Shown here in pieces: positions 1 to 11,149 of a stretch of DNA of 64,000 nt (position 1 is the first letter of the stretch; every line of letters starts with the position of its first letter). Position numbers and translations under genes: made by a program. The DNA comes from Gerris lacustris (Eukaryota; Arthropoda; Insecta; Hemiptera; Gerridae): assembly GCA_951217055.1 (NCBI GenBank), contig OX578284.1, positions 20,532,187 through 20,596,186 on the forward strand. Direction: 5' to 3'. The notes under the pieces are model-generated. The model saw nothing but the letters and a program-made list of their open reading frames with translations. It had not been told where the DNA came from and made no database searches.

Positions 1-1499
1 TTTGGATGTTTTGTCGAAAGTGGACCGCAGATAGCACCAGATTAATTTCAACCGTCTACGGTCTTTAAGTTTTACTAAATTGATACTTTATTATTGTATA
101 AAATCAAAACTATTTTAACAGTTTTTAAAAACGGGGGAAAATTAAATAAATTTGACAATACTGTTGATTTATTGTAATTTTAATCATTTTGATACGCACA
201 CACATAGAAAATATATTAAATTACCCTCGCACACCTATAATATAAACATTTTGAACCAAAAGCCTAGCTGCCAAAGAAATAAAAGTACACCACATGGTAT
301 TAGTACATTAACCACTAATTGAGTTTTAAGGAACTAAGAGAAAGGCACGGATCATAATTGTTAACCTGAAGGAGCTATTTTTACTTATAATTAATGTGAT
401 AAAGAAGTCCTTCAAGATGCAGAAGTAGGAAATTACTTCTTGGTCTAAAACAGTGTGGAGTTATAGAACTCTCCTCGTATGAGAGGTAATGCGCAAGGTT
501 TAAGATAAGAAAACATTAAAATAATTTTAAGATTTATCAATACATTATTTTTTTTTTCTTAAAATATAATTGGTCATGATCACCTTCTCGCTAGTTTAAA
601 AGAAAAACAAAACTAAATTGCAAAAATGATTATAGCGGATTTAACAATTTACAAAAAAAAGTTGAGATAAAAACAAAACTTTATTCTAAGAAAATAAACA
701 TTAATAATGGGTGAGGCAAGGAAACGTGAGAGATAACAAAGAGATCATCAGTTACTGTCATTAATAATAAATAATTTTCTTTCACACTCTGACGCGAAAA
801 GGGCTCGCTGAAATAATGCCCAGGCAAATATCGATCAAGTTTTTAATCGCAACGACCATTTATATTGTTAGAATAAAACAACGAAGGGCTCCGCTGATAA
901 AGGGATAAGGGTTGATTATGTCTCTCTTATACTCTATGTAGTCACTAGAATAAGAATTTCCCTTTCACAATATTATCATTTTGTTTAAGAGATATGTCGA
1001 CGTCGAATTCATTGTTGTAGCTGTTTGTTATTTAAGATTACATTGGAACAAGATAGAATGAAAGGAAAAGTAAATTATAGGAAAAATTTAAAAAGTAAAG
1101 ATATTATATAGATTGTGATAAAGAATTAGTTAAAAATGTGAAGTATTACTTCAAATTCAAGCCACCCTCGAATTTAAACCGTTCTTAATTTTAACTCTTT
1201 AAAATTGGTATTAATGATTTTCAAGTGGTAAAATATACATGCTTTAAATTTAAGCCGTTCCCTAATCTAGCCAAACATATTTAAAATTTACTGCTTACAT
1301 TTGGAATAATACGTATATCTTTTGTTAAAAAAGGACTGAGCTAATTTAAAAAAAATAAAAATAAGGTAATTACATAAGACGATTGCCATAAAAATTCCTC
1401 GAGTTCTATAGTAATAGACGAATGGTCACAGGGATAAAATAAAATTTAATGGGATAGATTTCAAATCTAGTAGTCACTAAAAATGTATCATTCATTAAT
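1..1499. other. AT-rich stretch, no recognised feature
   Basis: I see no coding remnant, tandem repeat or clear inverted repeat here. The sequence is AT-rich with short A and T runs, and stop codons are frequent in every frame. Confidence 0.5.
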
Positions 1500-1500
1500 C

Positions 1501-1739
1501 AATAAATACAAAGGAACAGTCTCTCCACAGAAGATAATACTTGTTTATTTATCAAAGCAGTTTCCGGCTTTTATAAAGCCAACATTAGTGCCGATTTTGA
1601 TAGAACTTGATGTCGGAGAGTAACGTAATACTCAGTCCTACGTTAGTCTCCAACATCTAGTTCCAACCAAAATCCTTCTGCTTTGATAAATAAACAAGTA
1701 TTATCTTCCGTGGAGAGACTGTATCTTTGTATTTATTAA
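1501..1739. mobile_element. Foldback MITE with about 62-bp terminal inverted repeats
   Basis: The left arm (1501-1562) contains CTCTCCACAGAAGATAATAC and TTGTTTATTTATCAAAGCAG. Both recur in inverted form in the right arm (about 1676-1739) with only a few mismatches. The centre holds a second inverted pair (GATGTCGGAGAGTAACGTA at 1611-1629 against 1640-1658, two mismatches), so the element is a hairpin inside a hairpin. There is no coding capacity. This is the form of a non-autonomous DNA transposon; the superfamily is not identifiable. Confidence 0.75.
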
Positions 1740-1817
1740 GATGATCTCCATCAACGCTAATATTTCTCAAATTAACTTATCATTTATCATAAAGGCTTAA
1801 TGATTTAAGCAAAAAAT

Positions 1818-2410
1818 AGACTGCCAATTAGTGTGGCACATAGCTTCCTCGCATCCTATCATGTACTTTATTATTATATTAACATTAAAATTATTGTTAT
1901 ATTGTTAATGGTGTAAAAACTATTAATAGTTTTAGCGATCTTTAACACTTCATAGCGATGTCGCTGTTGGTTTTACTAAAAAATTGTATTTGAAAAAAAT
2001 GTTTGTCTCATTGAATATATGAAGTTCGATTTTTTTCCCGACCTAAAACTCCAATTTAAAATTTGAAGTTCACGTTTACGCGAGCGTTGCTCGTTAACGC
2101 TTGGACGGATAACGTTCCAACGAACTCATCCTGGGCATTGGTAAAACGAACATGTATACCAAATTTCATCAAAATCGGTCGACATTTACTCAAGTTATCG
2201 TCGCACGTTTCAATTCGCGGACACACAGACCGACAGACAGACAGACAGACAGAAAGACAGACAGACAGACAGACACGAGACCAAAAATGTTCCCTGATGT
2301 CTGAAACGGATTTCTGTCTAGGAATTTTTAAAATCGGAGGCATAAAAGTTTTTCGTTCTCAAAAGTGAACACAATGCTTCCGTTACCTTCGGTAAGCTCG
2401 GAAGCAAAAT
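1818..2410 (+). mobile_element. Dispersed repeat family A, most complete copy (A1)
   Basis: The copy starts with AGACTGCCAATTAGTGTGGC and ends in a hairpin of GCTTCCG and CGGAAGC (2376-2405). Near-identical sequence recurs at 54289-54862, and shorter or diverged copies lie at 34772, 46595, 47486 (inverted), 35620, 44003, 57860, 38676 and 63407. The interior has the landmarks GTCGCTGTTGGTTTTACTAA, GTTTACGCGAGCGTTG, CTTGGACGGATAACGTT, AAATCGGTCGACATTTACTC, a (GACA)n tract and AAAATGTTCCCTGATGTCTG. Two overlapping opposite-strand ORFs of about 95-101 codons are by-products of the repeat, because the same frames are broken in other copies. The AGTCTGCCAATTAG end occurs as a true inverted pair in copy 38676-39672, which suggests a DNA element whose right terminus is missing here. 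Confidence 0.8.
2229..2272. repeat. (GACA)n microsatellite inside family A
   Basis: CAGACAGACAGA-type tetranucleotide repeats with one interruption. The tract sits at the same place in every family A copy but varies in length (long here, short at 46801 and 54703), so it expands within a fixed site. Confidence 0.9.
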
Positions 2411-2502
2411 ATCATTAAAGTAGTTAAACAATTATGCTTTCGTGAGGTCGAAATCAAAAGTTAATTAGAATTAGAATCAACAATTTTTTAATTTTTTTTT
2501 TA

Positions 2503-2505
2503 TTA

Positions 2506-2532
<27 letters not shown>
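2503..2532. repeat. (GA)n microsatellite
   Basis: About fourteen uninterrupted GA units on the plus strand, following a T-rich run. Confidence 0.9.
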
Positions 2533-2536
<4 letters not shown>

Positions 2537-2639
2537 GATAAATTTACAATCATAATGATGATAACATGTAATTTTTTATTTTATTTAACGGAAGCGGATA
2601 AAATATTTTTTGAGACAGAAAATTCTTTCCTCTTTCCAA

Positions 2640-2963
2640 AAATAACCGAAGGAGAAGTCGTGTAAGAAAGGAGAGAGAGTGAGAGGGGCGGGGAGTAGAA
2701 AATAATGTTAAGATATGAATGTACCAATGAGATGGTCGGAGGGGGGAGGGGGGAAATAAATAAAAAAACAGAAACATACAAGGGAAAGGTTAGCGATATA
2801 AAAGTGAAACAGGAATAATGAGGCATGAATTTGCTCCTTGATATTCAGATATATTCAGTTTTGAATGTCGGCAAGGAAGGATATTCACTAGGAAGCTTCT
2901 CTTCATTCTTATCTGTTTCCTTCTTTTTACCACTCTAACTAAATGTAGATCCCCCCCCCCCCC
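2640..2963. repeat. Purine-rich tract with G runs, ending in a C13 run
   Basis: At 2660-2756 the plus strand is almost all purines and includes two G6 runs separated by one A. A run of 13 C lies at 2951-2963. Such tracts can adopt non-B DNA forms. Nothing coding was recognised; opposite-strand ORFs here simply translate the pyrimidine strand. Confidence 0.6.
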
Positions 2964-3155
2964 TGCCTCTATCTCGTTTGTACGAACGTTTTTTTTTATA
3001 TTCAAGACAATCGTTTGTTACGTTTTATTTATTCTCTAACTAAAAATAGAATTAAACAAATTCATGACATTGTTTAATCTTTTCAATTTTTTTAAATGAA
3101 TTTAAATATTTTTAATTTTTTTAAGAGAATTTTTGTTAAGATACAATTTATTTTT

Positions 3156-3485
3156 GGTATTTGGTAATTTAATCGATTATTCATTTTAGTAGAATACTCT
3201 GATATCGTTATATGAGCACATTCTAATTTTTTTATATACGTAAGATATTTGGGAATTTAACCGATTATTCATTATTGTAGAATAATCTGATATTGTTTTA
3301 TGAGCACATTTTAAATCATTCATATATTTTTACAGAATAAGATATTTAGGAATTTAATCGATTATTTATTATGTTACAATAATCTGATATCATTTTGTGA
3401 GCACATTTTAAATCATTCCTTTTTTTTACAGGTAAGATATTTAAGAATTTAATCGATTATTCATTATGGTAGAATAATCTTATAT
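3156..3485 (+). repeat. Four-copy tandem repeat, about 88-97 bp unit
   Basis: Four successive units carry GATATTTNNGAATTTAATCG followed by ATTATTCATT, AATAATCTGATAT and GAGCACATTTTAAATCATTC. The GATATTT-like starts fall near 3156, 3244, 3341 and 3436. Units differ by small indels. The junction before the fourth unit reads TTTTTTTTACAG|GTAAGAT. Confidence 0.8.
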
Positions 3486-3689
3486 CATCAGAGGAAAATT
3501 AAAAATTATATATACCCATATATTTTTTTTGTTGTGAAATTGGGAAAATAAATAAGTTACAAGCATGTATATAATTACATACATTATATATAAATTTATT
3601 AAAACAATATCTGATGATATTTATTTATTAATAATGATATTTACTTATTAATATTTATTTATTAATATCATATTCAACTTTAGCTAGTA

Positions 3690-4040
3690 TCTGCTGGGTC
3701 CATCAAACTTTTCAGATGAACTAATTTTCCTTAGAGAAGGCTTGTCATTTTTGATTTTGTCGTGGAATTCTGAGCATATGATAATAGAATTTGCTTTAAT
3801 ATTAAGAAGCTCTTTTACAAATGACCGAGATAATCTTTCTCTTTCAGGCGTCAAATAGACCCCATCATTGAAAACATACGTTCAGTAGGAGCCTATAACT
3901 ACCAGGCAGACACATGGCAAATTCTACTATTTTAAATATATCAAAAAAGAGATGTTTCTTCTAGAAAATGATTCAAATATTTGTTTCCATTTCTCATGAG
4001 TTTTTGGGGTTTCTTCTTTTGGTAGAGAAACCCATTTAGC
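3690..4040 (-). pseudogene. hAT-family transposase, C-terminal dimerisation region, decayed
   Basis: In minus-strand reading the fragments appear in family order: a KWKQIF block (3978-3992), then DIFKIVEFAMCLPGSY, then PTERMFSMMG (about 3870-3893), then LTPERERLSRSFVKELL (about 3800-3855). hAT transposases carry this order in the C-terminal dimerisation domain (xCLPxSxxxTERVFS followed by an RxRL-containing helix). At least two frameshifts and several in-frame stops break it, and the N-terminal DDE core is absent. A hAT-like terminus just beyond, at 4148, supports the call. This is a dead remnant, and the exact hAT subfamily is not determined. Confidence 0.72.
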
Positions 4041-4148
4041 TTTCTGATTTTTCTTAAAATCCGGACATTTCACAAATCCGGACGCAAAACCGGACAGATG
4101 TTTCAAATCCGGACAGTCCGGACGAAATCCGGACGTATGGTAACCCTA
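4041..4148 (-). mobile_element. hAT element 5' terminus with CCGGAC subterminal repeats
   Basis: In minus-strand reading the end starts TAGGGTTACCATACGTCCGG and continues with five to six scattered copies of ATCCGGAC or GTCCGG. A CAGGG-like terminus with dense short subterminal motifs is typical of hAT transposons, where the motifs bind transposase. It lies at the 5' side of the decayed transposase at 3690-4040, so most of the element interior has been deleted. Confidence 0.6.
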
Positions 4149-4269
4149 CCTATAAGGGTTTGAAGTAAATAAGTCAATTAAGTCATTAGATGATTTATAA
4201 GTTTTTTATTAATTTAAATCGATATATTAGAAATTAGAACGTAAGATATGGTAAAAAACTTTTTTTTTT

Positions 4270-4560
4270 TCATGTCACTGTTGGTTTTCAATAAAAAAAC
4301 AATTATTTTACAAAAATGCTCATCGAAAGGATAAAGATAATAGTCCTTTCCCTACCTTAAAATACTGATATTAAATTAGAAGCGCATATTGACTAAAGCT
4401 TGGACGGATAACGCTGTTACACGAACTTAGCCTGAGCATTGAAAAAAAAAACCACACATGTATAATGTATACTAACAGAACAGGTGAACAAGTTCTTTAG
4501 GGTAAGTTCGTTGGACAGCGATATCCGTCCAAGCGTTCGCCAATATCAGCTTTAAATTTA
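4270..4560. mobile_element. Two diverged family A pieces in inverted orientation
   Basis: The left piece has GTCACTGTTGGTTTT and GCTTGGACGGATAACGCTG (about 4266-4430, plus). The right piece (about 4500-4560) has AGTTCGTTGGACAGCG and ATCCGTCCAAGCGTTCG, the same landmarks on the minus strand. This is probably an old, rearranged inverted pair of family A copies. Confidence 0.6.
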
Positions 4561-4849
4561 AATTTTAACTAAATCAATCAAATTTTATTTACGTTAGCGT
4601 CTCATGTGTAAACATTACTGAAAGACTCGATGCATAATCTGATGCATGTAAAAAGCTTGCTTCAATCAGTTAAAAACGAAATTACCCATAGCACTATGTC
4701 GGTCTTCCTTCGAGCTTGACGCAACTAACGTGTTACACAAAATGTCTTAAGAGTCATATATTTAAATTATCGTAACAAAGCAAATTACTAAACAAATACT
4801 GGCTCTGTGTGACAATAGTTATTTATGCACCTAGGGAGTAAAGTAAGCC

Positions 4850-5080
4850 ATTATTCCCTGAGCGAAAAAGTCGGTTCTTGAGGCGAAGCCGGGGACCATG
4901 GTCCCTAAATCACGAGGCGAAGCCGAGGGAATTAGACTTCTTAATTCCCGAGGCACAGCCGAGGGAGATAATTATCGCGAGGGGAATTATAGCACTTTAC
5001 TCCCGAGGTACATACAATATTTTATCTCCAGTAGGGAGAAAATACACATTTTCATCCATTACACAGATTTAATTTATTAT
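4850..5080 (+). repeat. Family D: tandem CGAGGCGAAGCCGAGGG modules
   Basis: Three to four spaced copies of CGAGGCGAAGCCGAGGG and variants lie at about 4880-4970, followed by ACATACAATATTTTATCT. The same combination recurs at 52940-53060. The motif is partly self-complementary (GGC...GCC). Two overlapping 64-codon ORFs cover it, but they exist only because the motif lacks stops. Confidence 0.6.
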
Positions 5081-5099
5081 TTTAATAAATAACAATAAT

Positions 5100-6410
5100 T
5101 GTGCACTTTTAATAACAGATATAAGAGATTCAATATTAATAACAAATAAGAATTGAAATTATACTCAAATAGAAGGTGATTTAGGTGCAGGTTACAAACA
5201 ATGATGAACAAGGTCGAAAAAGCAGTGTCGCCAACCTGATTTCAACAACTTCACTTCATTAGCTATCATTCTCTACTATTTATAAAACAATTAAGTTGGC
5301 AATCCTTCTTTTTCTCCCTACTTTTACATTTTCTGGAGATAAACATATTTTAGAACTACTTTTTTGAAGTCGAGTAAATTAAAATTTAAGGCAATTTGCA
5401 AATAAACCCTCATATTTTTCCAATTATTTGTCATTAAAGGCATTTCCCAAATTATAGCAGTAAAAACTGCGAAATCTTTGCTAAAATTTAAAAAAAAATA
5501 ATAATAATTGGATTTAGAAATTGATCGACTTTTATGTCTACATCTGTATTCAACGTGCGCCTTTTATATTTGCTTAGACAAGTTAAAGAATAAAAGAGAA
5601 TTTTCATAAAATTATCATTATATTTTTATATCAGAGGAAAATGCTCGAATAGAAATATGAAAACGTAGGAAATAAGTAAAATATGAAGTAAATTTAAAAA
5701 ATAAATAACATACATTTTTCTCTATGTTTCCCGTTGTAACTTCAAATCTATCTTTAATAATTCTCTTTCAATGTAACAAGCCATTAAAAAGGAATGCTAA
5801 GTATACAAGGGAATGCGAGAGGAAGAAAAGAGGCAAGTGAATGCAGAATGCAGAGATAAAAGCATAATGGTGGAAAAGTCTGAGATATTAGTTATATCTT
5901 CAAACAGACACGGTATTCCAATCTAAAGCTTATATCTCAAAGTTAAACAGTTTCATTTCCCTTCCCGCACTTTCACAACAAAAGTATTAATTTATAACAA
6001 AGGTTTCCAATCTCGGAGGATTTTCTGGTCTTGAAATATCCGAATTTGTGGTAATAAATCTCCAACTTGTAATAGTTATATTCAAGGGTTTCAATCGTAA
6101 TATCTCCCTGAATGTAGATATAAATTTAAAAAATAACTAGTAAGTAAATTTATTGTGCAACAGAATAATTGAAAAATAAAAATATAGCTCTTATAGATTT
6201 TAACTTAGTATTTTTGAAAAAAAAAAAAGACTAGTTTTAGTTGAAGTTTGGATATAATAAGGGCTGAACTGATTCTAAGGGACAATTCCGCCAATTGGTT
6301 CACTAAATGTACGAGTATTAGTGCATTATAGTGTATTAAATGTTTTCGTGAAAATTAGATATAAGACAACTTTAATAATTGTGCCCTTATAAATTATGAA
6401 TTTAAGTTGT
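5100..6410. other. AT-rich stretch, no recognised feature
   Basis: No coding remnant or repeat unit was recognised between family D and the hairpin at 6419. Confidence 0.45.
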
Positions 6411-6418
6411 TCTTTTAA

Positions 6419-6469
6419 GCAAGTACTTGACGGGATTTTATGAAATAAAAAATTCCGTCAAGTACTTGC
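6419..6469. repeat. Hairpin with 15-bp perfect arms
   Basis: GCAAGTACTTGACGG (6419-6433) and its exact reverse complement (6455-6469) flank 21 bases. The embedded palindrome CAAGTACTTG occurs in each arm. Its half-sites recur at 6831-6850 as AGTACTTG and CAAGTACT, directly beside the family B terminus, so this may be the far end of a small element. Confidence 0.75.
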
Positions 6470-6894
6470 TAGTATAAGCTACAAAAAGGGTTTCTTCGGT
6501 AATAAAAATTCATGTATATAGTACATTATTTTATAATTTTTTTTAACTAAAAGATTTATAAAAAGTTGCACTTTGGAGAAGCAAGGTGTGCATGTACTAT
6601 CTTTAGCATCTTAGGTATAAACTTAATGGCCGCTACTTTCGAAACGCAATATATATTTTTTATCCACATTTCAGTACATTAAAAATAATACCGCGATTAA
6701 AATTTCAAAACAACAAACAAAAAAACATTTTAGGTCTCTATAGTTACGGAAAGTTTGGCTCTACAAAATTATTAAAATAAAATATAAAATAAATAAATAA
6801 AATGATAATAAATAAATAAAATCACAGGGAAGTACTTGCGTCCAAGTACTTTTTAGGGTTTTGTAGAAGATTAAGCATGCCCGTTATGTAATTA

Positions 6895-6945
6895 TGATTT
6901 TATTCTTCGATCTCAAGGGTCCGGGTTCGATCCCCCGGGGGGTCA
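6895..6945 (+). other. tRNA-like T-arm sequence (B-box-like)
   Basis: TCCGGGTTCGATCCCCCGG looks like a T stem-loop with a B-box (GGTTCGATCC). I could not fit a convincing D arm, anticodon arm or acceptor stem upstream, so this is at most a SINE head or a decayed tRNA copy within the family B element. Confidence 0.3.
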
Positions 6946-6999
6946 CAATGTTTTTCATCGGTAATAACGACTAGAAAAAATCATTTTTTCAGACCATTT

Positions 7000-7850
7000 C
7001 CATCGCTTCACCATAAGGTATAACCATGAATTATTTCGACATTTTAGGACCAGCCGAAGTATAGTGGTTGGGGGGGGGGGATTTTTTGGGGTATATTTTG
7101 ACTTATAAAATTAATAAAGAATGAAAAATTTAAAAAAGCAAATATATATTTGAATCCTACTCTTCTACAGCTTTCATATGATACCCAACTTAAAATTTAA
7201 AAAAAATAAAATTTTTGGCGCACTTCAAATTTTCGCGCCCAAAATTGACAATTTTTTAAAATTTGGGATGAACTCCCGGAATTTTCATCGCCCCACAATA
7301 AGGCATTAGCATGAATTATTTCGAAATTTTAGGACCAGCCGAAGTATAGTGGTTGGGGGGGGGGGATTTTTTGGGGTATATTTTGATTTTTTTACCCAAT
7401 AAGGAATGCAACATTTAAAAATCTATATATATCTTTGCGTCCTACTCTTCAGCAGCTTTCATTTGATACCCAACTAAAAATATTAAAAAAATAAAATTTT
7501 TGGTGCACTTCAAATTTTCGCGCCCAAAATTGGCAATTTTTCAAAATTTGGGAAGAATTCCCGGAATTTTCATCGCCCAACAATAAGGCATTAGCACGAA
7601 TTATTTCAAAATTTTAGGACCAGCCGAAGTATATTGGCTGGGGGGAGGGGAATTTTTTTGGGGTATATTTTGATTTTTTTACCCAATAAGGAATGCAACA
7701 TTTAAAAATGTATATATATATTTGCGTCCTACTCTTCAGCAGCTTTCATTAAATACCCCACTCAAAAATTTAAAAAAATAAAAAAATTTGAGTTTACAAC
7801 ATTTTTGCGAATTACGCATGCGCATATTTAATTTTGAACTTCTGTATATT
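7000..7850 (+). repeat. Tandem repeat, about 283-bp unit, about three copies
   Basis: Each unit runs AATAAGGCATTAGCATGAAT, TTTTAGGACCAGCCGAAGTA, a G run of 9-12, GGGGTATATTTTG, CTACTCTTCAGCAGCTTTCA and a TTCGCGCCCAAAATTG block. The minus strand of each unit carries GGTATCAAATGAAAG, the core shared with the other family B elements. Confidence 0.85.
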
Positions 7851-8089
7851 TTTCCTGTGGTTGGGTCAAAAAGTTGCACCAGTATTTCAAATTTCAGCAC
7901 TTTAGCATAAACGGTTCGGGCCCTATGAACCAAAGAGCGACGGACAGACGGACACATCACCCTCGGCATAAGGGTTTTGAGAAGAATCTACAAAACCCTA
8001 AAAATGATAGTAATAATAATATATATAATAGTAATAACAACAGTAGTTTTTTTCTTTTATTGAGCAGTTTTTGATTTGTTTTTGTTTTT

Positions 8090-8170
8090 ATATTATCAAA
8101 ATATTTTGTACGTATAGCATCATATATAACCTTCATGCCTTATAGGCGCCAAGGCTAAAAGCCGATATGC

Positions 8171-8227
<57 letters not shown>

Positions 8228-8335
8228 ATGTAATAAATTAATTAATGATGTTTATGTAGTATGTATTATCTATTATGTAAATTTTAAAAAATATTGTAAA
8301 TTTTGAAGCAATAAATGGCATTCCAATTCCAATAG
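8090..8335 (+). mobile_element. Possible LINE 3' tail with an internal A52 run
   Basis: GGCGCCAAGGCTAAAAGCCG precedes a run of about 52 A (8174-8225). About 75 bases later comes GAAGCAATAAATGGC with an ATTCCA direct repeat. AATAAATGGCATTCCA-type ends resemble non-LTR retrotransposon 3' tails. No coding part remains and no target-site duplication was found, so the class is tentative. Confidence 0.35.
8174..8225. repeat. Poly(A) run, about 52 bases
   Basis: Uninterrupted A run. It could be a retroelement tail, a length-unstable homopolymer, or partly an assembly estimate. Confidence 0.9.
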
Positions 8336-8376
8336 TTACGGAAAAAATGTCTATTACATGTATGTATTTTGCCTTA

Positions 8377-8796
8377 TTTTTAGGACTTGTCCTAATGGGG
8401 TAGCGGGAGGGCCCATTTTTTGCGTTTATTTAATGATTTCGGGGGTGAAATGTCCACCATTTTTGAAATTCGATATATATTTGTGATCTACATTTCAATA
8501 CCTTTGAAATGATACCCCACTCTAAAATTACAAAAAAAATTAAAATATTGCGATCGCAGTTCGCAATTGATCGATCATCGAAAAAATTTTGAGTGTTAAG
8601 TTCACAATATTTATTTTTACACAATATAAATTTTTCTATTTATGGGCAAAAAATTTTACCTTGTATGCCAAATTTCAAATCTATAGCTGCACTAGGTTGG
8701 AAGATATACTATACATACATTGGAAGATACGACGGACGGACGGACGAACTACCAAAAGCATAAGGGCTTCTAGGATGACCACGAAACCCTCAAAAA
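8377..8796. mobile_element. Second family B element
   Basis: It begins TTTTTAGGACTTGT and ends ACGAAACCCTCAAAAA, an imperfect inverted pair of the family B type. The interior has the reverse of the shared core (TTTGAAATGATACCCCAC), GGACGGACGGACG and CATAAGGGCTTCTAG near the right end. It lacks the 283-bp tandem units. The 64- and 79-codon ORFs on either strand are not conserved in the other copies. Confidence 0.6.
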
Positions 8797-8799
8797 CTA

Positions 8800-9425
8800 T
8801 TTTAAAATTCAAGAGCCTTTTTCATTGATGAAAAACAAAGCACTTTATAGTTTGATATTTAAGAACGTCGACATTTTAATATTTTCTGAAAATTAATATA
8901 CATCTCAACCTCCACATATGTTAGCTCTTTTTAAGAATTCTTAAAACAGAAAAAAATGTGATATTTTTATCCTAATATTTCAACATAGGATAGAAACATT
9001 CACGGTGCCGCTCCTTAGCAGTTTCCTACACGTGATATGAATAAATCAGTATGGATTTCTTATTTTATCCTTCCTTCCTTTTTCTTTATTCCTTGCTGAA
9101 ATATTAGGATAACATTCTTTTTTTGAAAAAAAGTTGCTTGAATGTAGTATCAGGTCGGACTAATATAATAATAATATATATCGGACTAATATATTAATAG
9201 TATTCTATGTATTTTATGAATACGACGTTTTAGTTATGTAATTAATTTTTAGCTAATAATTGTTATTTTGTATGTATATTTATAATTACCGATATTTTAG
9301 GATAAACATTAAACTACTTGTAAAAATTCTTGTTATAAATTGGCTTCTTAGACTATATTTACACTCTTAATGTTTTTGCTCGATTTTGATTCGTCTTTTT
9401 ATAAATCCTCCGGTGAAAGGGTTTG
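8800..9425. other. AT-rich stretch, no recognised feature
   Basis: No repeat or coding remnant was recognised. There is a short direct repeat of CGGACTAATAT at 9157-9200. Confidence 0.45.
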
Positions 9426-9440
9426 AAGTCTGACAATTTA

Positions 9441-9567
9441 CTTCCACTACTGGAAGCACCTTCAAGGGGTGACAAGAACCGTGTTGTTAATTTAAAACAA
9501 ACAAAGCTGCTCCTCGAGTTGACATCACGACGCTCAACACCCCTGAAGATGCTTCCAGTAATGGAAG
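9441..9567. repeat. Inverted repeat carrying a CTGAAGA-stem-GAAAC motif
   Basis: The left arm (9441-9471) is complementary to the right arm (9538-9567) over about 30 bases with few mismatches. On the plus strand the right arm reads CTGAAGA, a 7-bp stem (GCTTCCA/TGGAAGC), then GAAACG (9543-9573). The same shape is in the foldbacks at 22261-22713 and 24687-25407. It may be a minimal foldback element. Confidence 0.65.
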
Positions 9568-9599
9568 CGAAACGTTTGAATTAAAAATTCTTGTGACGC

Positions 9600-11130
9600 G
9601 GATCTAACTGCATTAAATTATAGATGTTTCGTAATGATCATAAATTTTAGAAAAATAAATAATACTAAAAAATTGTAAAACTTGAAATGAATTTATTGTC
9701 TCTGATATTTAAATCCACTGAATAAAACAACAAATAAATTTCCTCTTAATGTATTCAATGGAGTTCCGCTTTATACAGAAACAAAGCAAAAACAGTTTCA
9801 CGGAAATTGCATTAGGAATTTATAATAACAATAAATAATATACTCAATTAATCAAAGGTAGGAAACAGGTCAATTAATCTATGATTGAACTGAATGTAAT
9901 TTAAAAATTTACCTGAATTAGAATAATATCATATTTTATATAGAAAAGGAGAGGGATCTGAATTTTATTTAGGACGAATTAAGTGTCCCGAATTAATTTT
10001 TTTAAAAGTTGGAGCCTAAACTAATGGCCCAATTCTACAAAATTTGGCATAAATGTTCAGAAAAATCATACCCCAAGGCGAAATCGAGAAATGAATTTTA
10101 GCTTTACCTCCAAATTTTAGGTCACTACCGCAACCTCCATAGACTGAAAAAAGCGTAAAAGTAAAAATTCTCGAAAACGGTTCCGACAATTGTAGTTACA
10201 AAATTCTGAAATTTAGTCCATTTATCTTTATATATTTATTTATAATGATGGGAGCCGTGTTCCAGGGGAAAAATCTAGTTTCTCGGAAAATAGCTTTAAA
10301 CGCGAACGGAGAGACACTGCGCGTGGTTCGATTTCCCGCCAAGGAAAGAATATTTTTTATTTTATAAATTGTAACCATAATTAAATGTACTTACGAAAAC
10401 TAATAAATGAAAACACTGGGCTAAGTAATTACGAACTCGTGTATGAGAAAGTTTGTCTGAGTTATCTCGGACAGATTTTTGATTTTCTGAGTGTTCAACC
10501 AAATTCTCGTGTAGAGCCAGCTTTTGAGAATCAATTTTGACAGTAAGTTTTATAAAATGAAATGGAAAAATAATTTAATAATTTAGAAAAATAAAAAAAC
10601 CTTACATACAAATCTATTTTAAAAGTGGGTATAGAGAGCGAGAGAAAATCAAGATGTTAAAAGTAAAAGTTTCAAGATGGGATTTATATTGCCATTTACC
10701 CCATTTCGTACCATTAAATCGGAAATATAACCTGCCAAACAATATCGGTCTAGGATATTATAAAAGGAGGAATAAAGAAGGCGAGGAATAAGAGAACTTG
10801 GGGCCTGAATCCAGAGAAAGATATTGGCCAACTTGTGATCCGGCAATAAAACTCGGATAAATTACAACTGACGCTGCCCTCTCAGCAACAATATCCCAGA
10901 CTCTCAAATCTAACTAAAAATACTAAAGTCTTAACTTATTCATCCATATTTTTATATCTTTCCAGCTGATACAATTCCTTTTATACTATTCTCTTTATTT
11001 ATTATTCATATTTTGAGTGAAATAATATTTATTATTTTGGTGACAGATTTTATATTTTTTACCCTTAACAACCCTAAGAAGGAAATATTACTGATTCCAT
11101 TAAAATCCTTTAGAGGTAAATCATGTTTCA
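9600..11130. other. Unclassified stretch
   Basis: Mostly AT-rich. At 10030-10375 there is a block with more G and C, containing GGTTCGATTTCCCGCC (B-box-like, 10325-10340), but no tRNA fold or coding sense. Nothing else was recognised. Confidence 0.4.
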
Positions 11131-11149
11131 AACTGATGAAATTCCTCGG

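Larger units (their letters stand above)
6850..8004. mobile_element. Family B element with TTTTTAGGG inverted termini
   Basis: The 18-bp terminus TTTTTAGGGTTTTGTAGA (6850-6867) is matched in inverted form at 7988-8004. Inside lie a tRNA-like patch (6908-6928), about three tandem units of roughly 283 bp (starting near 7006, 7286 and 7569), and a short GACGGACAGACGGAC tract followed by CATAAGGGTTTT near the right end. No transposase was recognised. Relatives are at 8377-8796, 40531-41243 and 53845-53991. This is probably a non-autonomous DNA transposon. Confidence 0.7.

Noticed and set aside
2056..2368. Overlapping opposite-strand ORFs (95 and 101 codons) rich in SVCLSVC / DRQTDRQT
   Set aside because: They translate the (GACA)n tract and flanks of family A. 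The same positions are frame-broken in other copies, so this is not a gene.
2550..2826. Ser/Pro/Leu-rich minus-strand ORFs
   Set aside because: Low-complexity translation of the pyrimidine strand of a GA-rich tract.
6895..6945. tRNA gene at the B-box-like site
   Set aside because: No D arm, anticodon arm or acceptor stem could be fitted.
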